Source of the DNA: Actinomycetota bacterium
Lineage (GTDB): Bacteria > Actinomycetota > Acidimicrobiia > Acidimicrobiales > JAMCPD01
NCBI GenBank assembly: GCA_023379935.1
Contig: JAMCPD010000012.1
Location: forward strand, 62,001 to 126,000
Direction of reading: 5' to 3'
Length of the DNA stretch: 64,000 bases
Shown here: positions 24,744 through 34,140 of the stretch, in pieces
Position numbering within the stretch: the first letter of the stretch is position 1
Layout of the letters: each line of letters opens with the position of its first letter
Program-made: the position numbers and the translations under genes
Notes under the pieces: model-generated
Seen by the model: the letters and a program-made list of their open reading frames with translations, nothing else
What the model was told of the DNA's origin: nothing
Database searches by the model: none

Positions 24744-26702
24744 CTACAAATTCACTGCAACTTCGGATGGGACCAATGCGAAATCCGGGTCATCATACAA
24801 CCTGTCCAGTATTTCCCCGTGAATCTGTCTGACCTGTTCCCTCCTTACCTTTAAAGTGGGCGTCAACTCCCCGCCCTCCAAGCTGAAACCTTTAGTAACT
24901 ATGGCAAACTTCCTAACGTTTTCAAAACGTGCAAGCTTGGAGTTGGCGCGCCCTATGGCATCAGCTATACGTTGGCAGATATGCAAAGCAACAGACCCGT
25001 CTTCTTCCAATGCGCCTTTGGGGAGTTCTTCGGTATCCAACGCAACCAACGCCGTTACAAAGTTACGTCCTTCAGCTTCCACGAATACCTGCCCTATGAT
25101 AGGATCCTCCCGCTGGATTGCAATTTCAATCGGACTGGGAGCTATATACTTACCTCCCGCAGTTTTAAGTAAGTGTTTTTTTCTGTCAGTTATGCGCAAA
25201 AACCCGTCAGAATCTATTTCCCCTATATCCCCCGTGTAAACCCAACCGTTCGGGTCAAAAAGCTTGGCTGTCTCTTCTTTTAGGTTGTGATAACCGCTGC
25301 AAGCCGCAGGGCTATACAACAGTATCTCGCCATCCGGTGCTATCTTGCATTCAACTGTCGGCAAGGGTTTGCCAACGGTGCCAAAACGAAAATCGTCAAT
25401 GCGATTGATATGGGTTATTCCACCGGCTTCAGTCGGTCCATACCCTTCCAATATCAACATTCCGCATGCATGAAAAAACTCCAGTATATCGACTGAGATT
25501 GGCGCTGCCCCCGATACAAAATACCTGACCCTTCCTCCAAATATTCCACGCAGCTTAGAGAGTACCATCTTGTCGGCCAGCGGATAGGAAAGGCGCCAGA
25601 AAAGAGATGGAGCCACCCCCTGGCGAGAAGCTCTGGCACAATGGTCACCAACATTTAGCGCTGTTTTAAAGATCCATTTTTTAAAAAGGCTTGCTTCGTC
25701 GACACCGGCCCATACCTTCTGGTATATCTTTTCAAATATCCTAGGCACCGATCCAAAATAGGTGGGCCGTATTTCTTGCGCATCCTCAATAACAGTATCT
25801 ATTGCTCTGGCAAACCCCGCAGCAGAGCCAAAACGAATCCTGGAGTAGAACGACAGTAGATGCTCGGCACCATGTGCCATGGGAAGAAACGCCATTGTTA
25901 TATCTCCCGGCACTATGTCAGATTCAACAGCTAAACGCATTAAATTGCATACTGCTTTGTGAGAAATGAGTACGCCTTTAGGCCGCCCTGTCGTACCTGA
26001 GGTATATAGTATTACCGCAATATCATCAGGAGCGGGGCTAAAGGATTCATCCGAACCGAAGGATTCAGGAGGTTCCGTGCTGGCTGGGGGGGAAAGAGCA
26101 GTTGGGGGGGTAATACCAAGTTCAGACCAGTCGATAAGTTGTTTATCGCGAAACTTAGCTCTCTGGTCGTTTCGAGGTTTTTCCCACACTACAATCCATT
26201 TGAGCAACGGCAATGAATCGGCAACTTCTAAGATCTTGTCCACTTGTTTAAAGTCTTCAACTACCGCCCCTACACACCCACTGTCTTGGAGCATAAATGC
26301 AATCTGCTCAGGAGTAAGCGTCGGATAGATACCGACACAGATACCTCCTAATGATTGAATGGCCAAATCCGCTATACACCACTCGGGCTTTGTCCAACCA
26401 ATAACGCCAACCCCGTTGCCGTGCCTAGCCCCAAGTCCGAACAACCCTCTAGCTACGCGTTTTACTTCCCTGTCGAACTCCAGCCAAGTAGTCGGTTTCC
26501 AAAAGCTGCCATCTTTGCCGACAATAAAGTTACCATTTTTATCGGCAAAACTCGGACCGACATCGACTTTATCAACTTCACCGACTTGGCGGGTAAACCA
26601 CGCTATAGCGTCAGGAGTTAACTTTACCCTCTGTGCAAACAGGTTTGGAACAGTATCAACACCATCTAAGTCGACTACACCATTTATTACACCATCAGAC
26701 AC
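24744..26702 (-). CDS. AMP-forming long-chain-type acyl-CoA synthetase
   Basis: ATP-dependent activation of a carboxylic acid to its CoA thioester, 652 residues, full length for the FAA1/FadD15-like group. The P-loop-like AMP-binding motif is ILYTSGTTGRPKGVLISHKA, followed by GYGPTEAGG, WVYTGDIGEIDSDGFLRITD and RKKHLLKTAGGKYIAP. The start is GTG at 26702 with GAGG upstream. It lies 15 bases from the enoyl-CoA hydratase and is near the end of the HyuAB/mutase operon, so its substrate is probably a product of that pathway, though generic fatty acid activation cannot be excluded. Confidence 0.92.
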   Translation of the reverse strand: MSDGVINGVVDLDGVDTVPNLFAQRVKLTPDAIAWFTRQVGEVDKVDVGPSFADKNGNFIVGKDGSFWKPTTWLEFDREVKRVARGLFGLGARHGNGVGVIGWTKPEWCIADLAIQSLGGICVGIYPTLTPEQIAFMLQDSGCVGAVVEDFKQVDKILEVADSLPLLKWIVVWEKPRNDQRAKFRDKQLIDWSELGITPPTALSPPASTEPPESFGSDESFSPAPDDIAVILYTSGTTGRPKGVLISHKAVCNLMRLAVESDIVPGDITMAFLPMAHGAEHLLSFYSRIRFGSAAGFARAIDTVIEDAQEIRPTYFGSVPRIFEKIYQKVWAGVDEASLFKKWIFKTALNVGDHCARASRQGVAPSLFWRLSYPLADKMVLSKLRGIFGGRVRYFVSGAAPISVDILEFFHACGMLILEGYGPTEAGGITHINRIDDFRFGTVGKPLPTVECKIAPDGEILLYSPAACSGYHNLKEETAKLFDPNGWVYTGDIGEIDSDGFLRITDRKKHLLKTAGGKYIAPSPIEIAIQREDPIIGQVFVEAEGRNFVTALVALDTEELPKGALEEDGSVALHICQRIADAIGRANSKLARFENVRKFAIVTKGFSLEGGELTPTLKVRREQVRQIHGEILDRLYDDPDFALVPSEVAVNL

Positions 26703-26717
26703 AGTTTAATTGCCTCA

Positions 26718-27536
26718 TCATTTACCTTGAAATACCGGATCCCGTTTCTCCAGGAGCGCCTTCAACCCTTCACTTAAATCCATAGAAGAAGCACATGAGG
26801 ACTGATGTTCAACATCCAAGTTTAAAGCTCCTTCGAGACTTGAAGATTCAGCTGCCACCATGGCTGACTTAATCCTGCCAATAGCCATAGGGGGGCCGGC
26901 GGCAAGCCTTTTAGCCAAGTTCATGGCCTCTTTTTCCAAAGATTCAGATGGCACGACCTTATTCAACAAACCGACTTCAAAAGCTTGCTCGGCTGTCATT
27001 ACATCACCAAGAGCCAGTATCTCAAAGGCTTTATACCTTCCAACCAACTTTGGCAGCCACCAAGTAGCGCCAACAGCAGGATACAATCCAAGTTTTACAA
27101 ACCCAAGTCCTATTTTGGCTTGGGAAGAAGCAACTACCATATCTCCCGATAAACCAAGAACCGCTCCGGCAGCAATAGCATGCCCATTGATTGCAGTTAT
27201 CACCGGCAGCGGACAACGACGGGCAGACAGCAAGAGATCATATACCCACTTGATGCCCCGACGGCGTTGGCAATCATCCAAATTAGCTTGGTCGCTAATA
27301 GTTGAATGATGAGCCCCGGAACAAAAGGAGTTGCCGGATCCGGTCAATATAACTGCGCGAGTGGCAGTATCGGTTATGAAAGAGTCAAAACGCATCTGAA
27401 GTGCCCTAAACATGTCCATATCCAAAGCATTGCGCTGATCGGGTTTGTTCAGGCGTAAAAGCGCCACATTCTCATGTTGCTCAAGTGTTATAGCGTTCAT
27501 CACCGCTTTAGAAAAAGGTTCTTCCGACTCTGTCAT
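26718..27536 (-). CDS. Enoyl-CoA hydratase/isomerase family protein
   Basis: Crotonase-fold protein of 272 residues. The oxyanion-hole segments are GNSFCSGAHHS and NGHAIAAGAVLGLSGDM. At the site of the first catalytic Glu of classical hydratase (QPE) it has GFV, whereas the second Glu is kept in KAFEILALGD. This pattern is common in crotonase relatives other than true hydratases, so it may act as an isomerase, hydrolase or lyase. The start may be the ATG at 27536 or 27500 (MNAITLEQ). It is encoded in the same operon as the B12 mutase. Confidence 0.88.
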   Translation of the reverse strand: MTESEEPFSKAVMNAITLEQHENVALLRLNKPDQRNALDMDMFRALQMRFDSFITDTATRAVILTGSGNSFCSGAHHSTISDQANLDDCQRRRGIKWVYDLLLSARRCPLPVITAINGHAIAAGAVLGLSGDMVVASSQAKIGLGFVKLGLYPAVGATWWLPKLVGRYKAFEILALGDVMTAEQAFEVGLLNKVVPSESLEKEAMNLAKRLAAGPPMAIGRIKSAMVAAESSSLEGALNLDVEHQSSCASSMDLSEGLKALLEKRDPVFQGK

Positions 27537-27557
27537 ATTAGTTCTCCGTCCTTCATA

Positions 27558-28007
27558 TCAGTGTTTACTGCTTTGCTTGGTTGCCAACTCTTTAAACCAG
27601 GCAAGAAATCTTTCTTCAGGTTCAGTGGAAGGGAAAACATCGGTTACTCCAAGCTCCTTTAAACGCTTCACGTCATGAGGAAGAACAAGACCGCCAACAA
27701 CAAGCGGAACTTCACCAATGCCTTCTTTCTCCATAAAATAAAGTAACTTTTCACACAGCGGAATATGGGCACCTGAGAGTATGCTTATTCCTATTACGTC
27801 GGCTCCCTCGTCAACTGAAGCTCTGGCAACCGCAGCGGGTGTTGCATGCAGCCCAAGATAAACAACTTCGTAACCTTGGTCCTTCAGCAGTCTGGCAACA
27901 TATCGTGCACCTAAATCATGTCCGTCCAAGCCAAGTTTTCCAACAAGAATCTTGAGCGGATAGATTGCTTCTTTATCCGCTGCACCCATAAACTCAGTTT
28001 CCGCCAT
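27558..28007 (-). CDS. Acyl-CoA mutase small subunit (cobalamin-binding domain)
   Basis: Separate B12-binding subunit of about 149 residues for an adenosylcobalamin-dependent acyl-CoA mutase. It shows KILVGKLGLDGHDLGARYVA with the DxHxxG lower-ligand motif, VIGISILSGAHIPL and VPLVVGGLVLPHDV, the other two corrinoid-binding signatures. The start is set at ATG 28007 (MAETEFMGA), 40 bases after the large-subunit stop with AAGGA upstream. The open frame extends further up but overlaps the mutase. The split large/small architecture resembles isobutyryl-CoA and 2-hydroxyisobutyryl-CoA mutases rather than fused methylmalonyl-CoA mutase. Confidence 0.92.
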   Translation of the reverse strand: MAETEFMGAADKEAIYPLKILVGKLGLDGHDLGARYVARLLKDQGYEVVYLGLHATPAAVARASVDEGADVIGISILSGAHIPLCEKLLYFMEKEGIGEVPLVVGGLVLPHDVKRLKELGVTDVFPSTEPEERFLAWFKELATKQSSKH

Positions 28008-28047
28008 CACAATAAGCTGTTCCTTGTCTTCAACTCTGTTATCATCT

Positions 28048-29718
28048 CTAAGCCACCTTGGTATTCGGATCAGCAAAACGACCCCAGTGTTTTTCCAATA
28101 CACTATTAATCTCTCCTACACTTGCATGAGCAAGGGCGACCTCCACCAAGTAATTAATCAAATTTTCACCTTTATCAACAGCTCTTTCCAAACTGTCAAC
28201 AGCTTTTCGCCACGCAACCTGATCTCTTGAACTGCGAATCTCTTTTAGACGCCGGCTTTGCGCAGCTTGTACCTCCTCATCATGGACGTAAAGTTCCATG
28301 TCGTAAGCGTTAGCATCATCAGAGCAGTATTTGTTGACTCCCACCAGGGCAATCTCGCCTTTTTGTATCCCTTCATGTTGCTTGTATAGACAGGCGTCCA
28401 ATTGGGAGCGTGTCCAACCGGTTCGTATGCACTCCAAGACCCCGCCATGATCTTGTATTTCTCCTAAAATTGCCTCTGCTTTGGCCTGTATCTGATCTGT
28501 CAAGGACTCAACATACCAACTTCCACCCAGCGGATCTATAGTCCTTGTGAGGTCTGTCTCTTCTTGAAGTATTTGAAGTGTTCGAAGCCCCAACATTGCA
28601 CTTTCTTCATTTGGCAAAGCATATGCTTCGTCATAACCGGCAATAAACGTAGCTTGAGCGCCGCCCATCACCGCTCCCAATATTCCATAAGCACCGCGAA
28701 CAAGATTGTTCAATGGTTCTATAGCTTGAAAATAACGACCTCCTGTAGCAGCAGTAGCTTTGAGGCGCATGGACTCGGCCTCAGTTGCACCATAGCGCTC
28801 CCGCATGAGCCCCGCCCACCAACGCCTGGCAGCGCGGAACTTTGCCGCCTCGGAAAATATTTCAGGTCCGCATGAGAAAAAGAAGGACAGCCTTCGTGCG
28901 AAGGTGTCAATCCCAAGCCCTCTCTCAATAGCCCAGTCCACATAGCACAACGCATCTGCTATCACCATGGCAAGCTCTTGGGCTTGGGTAGCTCCTACAC
29001 TACGGAAATAAACGCCTTGTATGTTTAGAGGGTAAAAATACGGCGACATGTATTGGGAAGAATACTCCACCATATCTGTAATCAGCTTCATGTGAGCTTC
29101 AGGAGGATATATCCAAGTTCCCCTGCAGACATAAGTGGTCAATATATCGTTGGTAAAGGCGCCCATTATGGATTCAGGGCCGCTGCCTTTGATCTTGGCG
29201 GCAGCTATCAGCATCGCCATGATTATTGGAGCAGATCCGGCCACATTAAAGTAGATCGGCACCATTGGCAAACCCTCCAGCAAACTGACTAAGTCATCGA
29301 CGGTATCAATGGCGACACCGGCTCTGCCCACCTCGGCTTCAACCTCCGGATCATCAGAGTCGTATCCCATCTGTGTTGGAAGATCCAAAGCCAAGTTAAA
29401 CACCTGTTGCCCGTGTTCATATAAAAAACGCCATCTCTCATTTGTATCTTGGGCGGCACCAAACCCGGCATACTGGTTAATTCTCCAAGGAGCTTTCCTG
29501 TACATACCGGAATATACACCTCTGGTAAACGGGAAAGACCCGGGAAAACCAAGTTGTTGGTCGTATAAGTTTGTTGCTTGGGCATCAGACGGCCCATATA
29601 ACATCTTGTGTTCGATACCCATCGTATCGACAATAGGCTCTATTGTTGAGAACTGCTTTTGGTTCCGTTCCAACCAGGCTTCTCTCCCCTGTACAAAGTT
29701 GTCTTCAGTTTCGCTCAT
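28048..29718 (-). CDS. B12-dependent acyl-CoA mutase large subunit with atypical active site
   Basis: TIM-barrel catalytic subunit of about 556 residues. Family blocks include FPFTRGVYSGMYRKAPWRI, NQYAGFGAAQDTNERW, DLPTQMGYDSDDPEV, FTNDILTTYVCRGTWIYPP and TIDPLGGSWYVESLTDQI. Tyr83 (NQYAGF) and Arg199 align with the methylmalonyl-CoA mutase carboxylate anchors Tyr89 and Arg207. The residue aligned with its active-site His244 (GYH) is Tyr237 in GVYFRS. Substrate is therefore uncertain: methylmalonyl, isobutyryl, 2-hydroxyisobutyryl or something new. The start at 29718 has GGAG six bases upstream, overlapping the amidohydrolase end. No MeaB chaperone gene is in the window. Confidence 0.9.
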   Translation of the reverse strand: MSETEDNFVQGREAWLERNQKQFSTIEPIVDTMGIEHKMLYGPSDAQATNLYDQQLGFPGSFPFTRGVYSGMYRKAPWRINQYAGFGAAQDTNERWRFLYEHGQQVFNLALDLPTQMGYDSDDPEVEAEVGRAGVAIDTVDDLVSLLEGLPMVPIYFNVAGSAPIIMAMLIAAAKIKGSGPESIMGAFTNDILTTYVCRGTWIYPPEAHMKLITDMVEYSSQYMSPYFYPLNIQGVYFRSVGATQAQELAMVIADALCYVDWAIERGLGIDTFARRLSFFFSCGPEIFSEAAKFRAARRWWAGLMRERYGATEAESMRLKATAATGGRYFQAIEPLNNLVRGAYGILGAVMGGAQATFIAGYDEAYALPNEESAMLGLRTLQILQEETDLTRTIDPLGGSWYVESLTDQIQAKAEAILGEIQDHGGVLECIRTGWTRSQLDACLYKQHEGIQKGEIALVGVNKYCSDDANAYDMELYVHDEEVQAAQSRRLKEIRSSRDQVAWRKAVDSLERAVDKGENLINYLVEVALAHASVGEINSVLEKHWGRFADPNTKVA

Positions 29719-30628
29719 GTTCGTCTCCGTTCTCATTCAGTTTAGTTTCTAATAGTGATTCAGGAATTTCTAAAATGCGAACCGCATTCTTCCAAAATAT
29801 GCCTTCTAGGATGTCATCCGGTATGTTCATCTGTTCATATTCCGCAAAAAGTCTCTCGTAAGGAATCAGGGGATAATCGGACCCGAACATCACCTTGTCT
29901 TTTAGCCTCCCCTTCATGTCCTTCTTTAAAGGCTCAGGAAAGTACTTGGGTGCCCAACCGGACAGATCCATAAAAACATTTGCCTTGTGTAAGAGAATCA
30001 TCAGGTTTTCCTCCGGCCACGGCCATCCCGGGTGACAAAGAATAATCTTCAAGTTGGGGAAGTCCGCCGCCACATCGTCGAGGTGAACAGGACGGCCATA
30101 TTCAAGATGTACACCACCGCCTCCGCCAGCACCCGCACCAAGTCCGGTCGTACCGGTATGAAACTGGAGTATGGCACCAAGTTCGTCAAGTGCTTCCCAT
30201 AGCGGATAAAAAGTTTTATCGTTGGGACGAAATCCTTGAGCCGGTGGATGGAACTTCAACCCTTTGAATCCAAGCTGTTTGATACAACGCTGCGCTTCAA
30301 CAATCGCCGGCTCACCTTTGTTGGGATCTACACAACCAAAAGCACCTATAACGGTGTCTTTGAACTCATCCACCAGCTCCTTTAGGTGATCATTGGGCAA
30401 AGGCGGGTTACCGGTAGTAGTTTCAGCATCCCACCCAACTATAAATACCTTTACTTCAGCGGCAACAAAATCGTCAACCATCGCAGCAGGTTCTTTTGCA
30501 AAACCGGTAACCTGCTCTTCAGTCATATCCATTCCCATATAATATTTGACCAACAACCGCTGAAAAGACATAAGACTTTCAACGCCCGGGCGGGTCGATA
30601 CATGTGCATGAACATCTATGGCCTTCAT
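29705..30628 (-). CDS. Amidohydrolase-2 (ACMSD-like) TIM-barrel protein
   Basis: Metal-dependent hydrolase or decarboxylase of 307 residues. The N-terminal metal motif is IDVHAHV, followed by FKGLKFHPPAQGF, LQFHTGT with a metal or catalytic His, IILCHPGWPWPEENLMI and VMFGSDYPLIPYERLF with the conserved Asp. The set fits the amidohydrolase_2 group that includes aminocarboxymuconate semialdehyde and resorcylate decarboxylases. A Gly-rich loop (GAGAGGGGGVH) at about 167-177 is unusual. Four-base overlaps with the acyl-CoA dehydrogenase and coupling with the mutase tie it to the pathway. Whether it decarboxylates or hydrolyses cannot be decided. Confidence 0.88.
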   Translation of the reverse strand: MKAIDVHAHVSTRPGVESLMSFQRLLVKYYMGMDMTEEQVTGFAKEPAAMVDDFVAAEVKVFIVGWDAETTTGNPPLPNDHLKELVDEFKDTVIGAFGCVDPNKGEPAIVEAQRCIKQLGFKGLKFHPPAQGFRPNDKTFYPLWEALDELGAILQFHTGTTGLGAGAGGGGGVHLEYGRPVHLDDVAADFPNLKIILCHPGWPWPEENLMILLHKANVFMDLSGWAPKYFPEPLKKDMKGRLKDKVMFGSDYPLIPYERLFAEYEQMNIPDDILEGIFWKNAVRILEIPESLLETKLNENGDEHERN

Positions 30629-31773
30629 GCCAATGCCTCCTTTGCTACAGATAAACGCAGTATTTCACTTGCTCCTTCAACAATGCGAAGTGCTCTCAAT
30701 GTTATATAGGCTTTGCCCACTGGACTCTCCTTCATATATGCAGACCCCCCAAATATCTGAAATGTTCTGTCAACTACTCTGCCAGCAGCTTCTGTGGCAA
30801 AAACTTTTGCCATAGCGGATTCAGCCGATACTGAAAGACCAGCATCACGCATTTTGGCAGTGGTGCGAACCATATTTTGAGCAGCATATATGTCAATTTC
30901 AGAATCTGCAATCATAGCTTGGACAAGTTGGCGTTGGCTTAATGGTTTAGAAAATGTCACCCTCTGTTTTGCATACTCTTTTGCCTCATATGCCAGCCTT
31001 TTTGAAGCACCTGTGGCAACGGCACTGAGTCCAAGGCGTCCGTCTGCTATCACCTTCATGGCGGTAGCAAAACCGAATCCGACTTCCCCGACTACAGCAT
31101 CCAAGCCGACGAAGCAGTCGTCAAATATCAACTCACACTGATGGACTAAGTCGCTTGCAACCGTCTCTTGAATACGGCCAAGGCTCATGCCAGGAGTATT
31201 TTTTGGAACCAGAAATGCAGTTATTCCCCCCATGCCTCTTTTTTCCGGATCCGTAACCGCCATTACCATTATAAGATCCGCCAAATCCGCCCGGGTGATA
31301 AAATGTTTTGTTCCAGATATTCTCCAACCGTCGCCATCCCGAGTTGCCCTTGTGGAAATTGATTGAACATCACTGCCGGCCATAGGCTCGGTAAGAGCAA
31401 ACGAACACAGTATCTCGCCTGTTGCAATACGCGCTAACCAGGTTTGTTTTTGTTCCTCGGTGCCATCCAATGCTATACCTCTTGATGCCAAAGAGTTGTT
31501 ACCAGATATAAGCTCAATAACACAAGAATGACCGGCTGCCAACTCCATCATAACTTCACAAAAAGCACTCATTGACAGTCCAAGCCCACCATACTCTTGA
31601 GGAATTAGCATTCCAAAAAGACCAAGTTGACGAGCACCTTCTACGATTGCATCCGGTATTTTCTTGGTTTGCTCTATCTCCGCCCACAATGGATTTACTG
31701 TTTTTTGCACAAAAGAGCGAGCGGCATCTTTCATGACCATCACATCTTCAGGTATCCCAAACGAATCGTTCAT
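30625..31773 (-). CDS. Acyl-CoA dehydrogenase
   Basis: FAD-dependent dehydrogenase of about 382 residues. It shows LFGMLIPQEYGGLGLSMSAF, FALTEPMAGSDVQSISTRAT, WRISGTKHFITRADLADLIM and, at the C-terminus, RALRIVEGASEILRLSVAKE with the expected catalytic Glu in VEGA. The start is the ATG at 31773, which overlaps the HyuB stop (ATGA); an upstream in-frame extension lies inside hyuB and is not used. It probably oxidises an acyl-CoA intermediate formed by the synthetase and mutase of the same operon. Confidence 0.93.
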   Translation of the reverse strand: MNDSFGIPEDVMVMKDAARSFVQKTVNPLWAEIEQTKKIPDAIVEGARQLGLFGMLIPQEYGGLGLSMSAFCEVMMELAAGHSCVIELISGNNSLASRGIALDGTEEQKQTWLARIATGEILCSFALTEPMAGSDVQSISTRATRDGDGWRISGTKHFITRADLADLIMVMAVTDPEKRGMGGITAFLVPKNTPGMSLGRIQETVASDLVHQCELIFDDCFVGLDAVVGEVGFGFATAMKVIADGRLGLSAVATGASKRLAYEAKEYAKQRVTFSKPLSQRQLVQAMIADSEIDIYAAQNMVRTTAKMRDAGLSVSAESAMAKVFATEAAGRVVDRTFQIFGGSAYMKESPVGKAYITLRALRIVEGASEILRLSVAKEALA

Positions 31774-34139
31774 CTCACACCATCTGTTGTTGTAGTTATT
31801 GCCGGAGCTTTTAATGTTGCAACTTTGGAAACAAAATGTTCCATAACCCATCCCTCATCCAACTGAGCAGCATGAATAACCGGGTCAATATCAGGCCTGG
31901 CTATATCAAGCGCTATTCTTAGCGCACAGTTGGGACAGAAAAACTCTCGCATAATAAAACGGGGTTGATCCAGATGAACCATCTGCCCCATTGGATGGCC
32001 TAACTCGTTGATATGACCATGTCGAAGCGCTGCATGATAGAAGGGGTTGTCTTCTATCGGTCCGTATTGAAAGCCACACTTTTGACATGCCCATACAAGG
32101 GTTTCGGTGTCAGGCTGTAACTTTATAGACAAGCCGTCACCTATATTCAGCACCGGCGCGCCTTTTGATTTAGGATTTGTAAAGCTTGCGTCTTTAATCT
32201 CATTTTTATTACCAACTACCTTAGCTTCTTGAAGGCGGCGTAAACAAAGCTGTTCCCTTTGGCGTTTTGTGGCCTCTAAATCAACTGTTCCTTCTTGAGT
32301 GACAACTACGCCAAACCAATCGCTTGCCAACTTGGGGGAAAGCTTGCCGGAAATAGTATCTTCAGCTACCAACTGAGGATCCCTTGACAATGGATCTCCA
32401 TAACCACCCCCACCCGGAATCGTAAACACTATGACATCATCGGGGGTTAAAAACAACTCTTTTTTTGCGACAAGGGCTTGGAAATCGAAGTCATCGCTTG
32501 TCGGCAGCTGAGCACTGGCCCATAACTTTTCTATATCTGTATCGCCAGTTATTCCAAAACGGGCTGCCGAAGAAGGGCCTCCTCCTGACATCCCAATTAC
32601 ATTGGGAAACTCCGCTCCATGGCACCACAATAACAAGGCGGCAAAATCTACATCATGTATTTTGAACGCGAACTCAATAGCCCTGCCTCCGCAATGCCTG
32701 CCATAGCCAAAAGCGTCTCTTCCCATACGACGATATAAGTAAAGCATGGGATAAGAGTGCTCAGCTGATTCAACATTGGCAAACCGGGTAAAAGGAATTG
32801 CACCCGATCCGCAAAGGTCAACGCCATCCGCATTCGAACTTGCATTCGCAGCCATCCCTATCGGATCCATTATGAGGGTTCCCCAAAACTTACCTTCGAC
32901 GTCCACGCCCCCAAAAGTACTTCCCATAAACACCGATCCTGAAGGCGGAGGAAGTTTCGCCGACGCAGCAGGACTGCACTGTATCATATGGCCCAATGCC
33001 CCTGCCGTAACAGTTCCTGTCGATATCGACCCTTCCGTGACTCCACCTGATACGGCAGCCGGCCAAATGGGATTGTTGATCGTGCCCTCCTGCGAGGTGA
33101 TTTCCAGACGGGCAAGTATCCCGCCATTCCAGGGGATGTCAGGAGCCAGTACGGGTAACAGCGCCCCTAATATGCCACCTAAAGCACCGCCAAAACCACA
33201 GTTCACAAAACCATTGGCTTGCGGAGAAGTTCCTGAAAAATCAAAATGCAAACGTTCACCGTCGTTTGTAACAGCCAGATCCACTTCATAAAGCTCATCC
33301 GCATGTTCGGGAAGATATCCGCCGCCTTCAAAGAAGTCTCTGGCTCGAAATGTTCCTCTTGCCAAAGAGTCCAAACGTTCAGCAAATGCCATATAAGAGT
33401 CCCACAACATTTTGCTCATCACTGTTTGTACAGTACTTACCCCATAGCGTTTGACAACTTCGGTCATCTGATTCTGAGCAGCCCTATTTGCGGCTATCAT
33501 TGAACGTACATCCAAAGCCAATATGTCGGGCAGCCTTGAATTACGACGCAAAAGACGGTCTATGTCACTGCGCATTCTGCCTCTTTCAACTATGCGAACG
33601 GCGGGATATATAGTAGGTTCGCCGTAAGCATCTTTTGCATGGGGTGAAACTCCGCCGGGATCCACCCCACCCATATCCAACTGGTGTACAACAACCCCAC
33701 ACCAGGCAATCAACTCTTTTCCCACAAAAAATGGTGAAATTACAGCACAGTCAGGCTGATGGACTACCCCCATCCACGGATCGTTCAAAAAGTACATGTC
33801 CCCCGGTTTGATCTTATCGTTTTGGGTCATTACCTTTAATGTCCCGTCTATGATCAGGCTGGCTATCCCGGCATGCAAAAGCACATATGGCCCCAAGAAA
33901 GCAGGGGCGCCATCAGCAAGCGTGATAAAGGTACTAAAGTCTTGTGCTTCTGATACGACTATTGTTCCTGAAACCTTACGCAATGTTTCTCCTATGGTCA
34001 TACCCGCATACCACAAGCGATGCCGTACTATCTCATAGGTCACAGGGTCGACTCTCTCAGCGGGCATGGACAGTTTGAAGGGTGGTACCCATGTCTTTGC
34101 CAAACCCAACTCTGGTAAAGGTTTCCCGTAGTCTCTCAA
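31770..34139 (-). CDS. HyuB-like subunit fused to an acetone-carboxylase-gamma-like zinc domain
   Basis: The protein has 789 residues. Residues about 25-650 form a hydantoinase B/oxoprolinase domain: VDPVTYEIVRHRLWYAGMTI, MYFLNDPWMGVVHQPDCAVI, HFDFSGTSPQANGFVNCGFG and VIFTIPGGGGYGDPLSRDP. Residues about 690-785 add a domain with WACQKCGFQYGP and MREFFCPNCALRIALDIA, two CxxC pairs that resemble the zinc site of acetone carboxylase gamma (family REYYCPGCG). Stand-alone HyuB proteins end before this. The start is TTG at 34139 with a strong GGAGGTGAT, two bases after hyuA. The fusion suggests an ATP-dependent carboxylase of the acetone/acetophenone type, but hydantoinase-like hydrolysis remains possible. 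Confidence 0.87.
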   Translation of the reverse strand: MRDYGKPLPELGLAKTWVPPFKLSMPAERVDPVTYEIVRHRLWYAGMTIGETLRKVSGTIVVSEAQDFSTFITLADGAPAFLGPYVLLHAGIASLIIDGTLKVMTQNDKIKPGDMYFLNDPWMGVVHQPDCAVISPFFVGKELIAWCGVVVHQLDMGGVDPGGVSPHAKDAYGEPTIYPAVRIVERGRMRSDIDRLLRRNSRLPDILALDVRSMIAANRAAQNQMTEVVKRYGVSTVQTVMSKMLWDSYMAFAERLDSLARGTFRARDFFEGGGYLPEHADELYEVDLAVTNDGERLHFDFSGTSPQANGFVNCGFGGALGGILGALLPVLAPDIPWNGGILARLEITSQEGTINNPIWPAAVSGGVTEGSISTGTVTAGALGHMIQCSPAASAKLPPPSGSVFMGSTFGGVDVEGKFWGTLIMDPIGMAANASSNADGVDLCGSGAIPFTRFANVESAEHSYPMLYLYRRMGRDAFGYGRHCGGRAIEFAFKIHDVDFAALLLWCHGAEFPNVIGMSGGGPSSAARFGITGDTDIEKLWASAQLPTSDDFDFQALVAKKELFLTPDDVIVFTIPGGGGYGDPLSRDPQLVAEDTISGKLSPKLASDWFGVVVTQEGTVDLEATKRQREQLCLRRLQEAKVVGNKNEIKDASFTNPKSKGAPVLNIGDGLSIKLQPDTETLVWACQKCGFQYGPIEDNPFYHAALRHGHINELGHPMGQMVHLDQPRFIMREFFCPNCALRIALDIARPDIDPVIHAAQLDEGWVMEHFVSKVATLKAPAITTTTDGVR

Positions 34140-34140
34140 C

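Noticed and set aside
26718-27536. Loss of catalytic Glu in the enoyl-CoA hydratase as a major anomaly
   Set aside because: Many crotonase relatives lack that Glu, so it only lowers confidence in the hydratase label.
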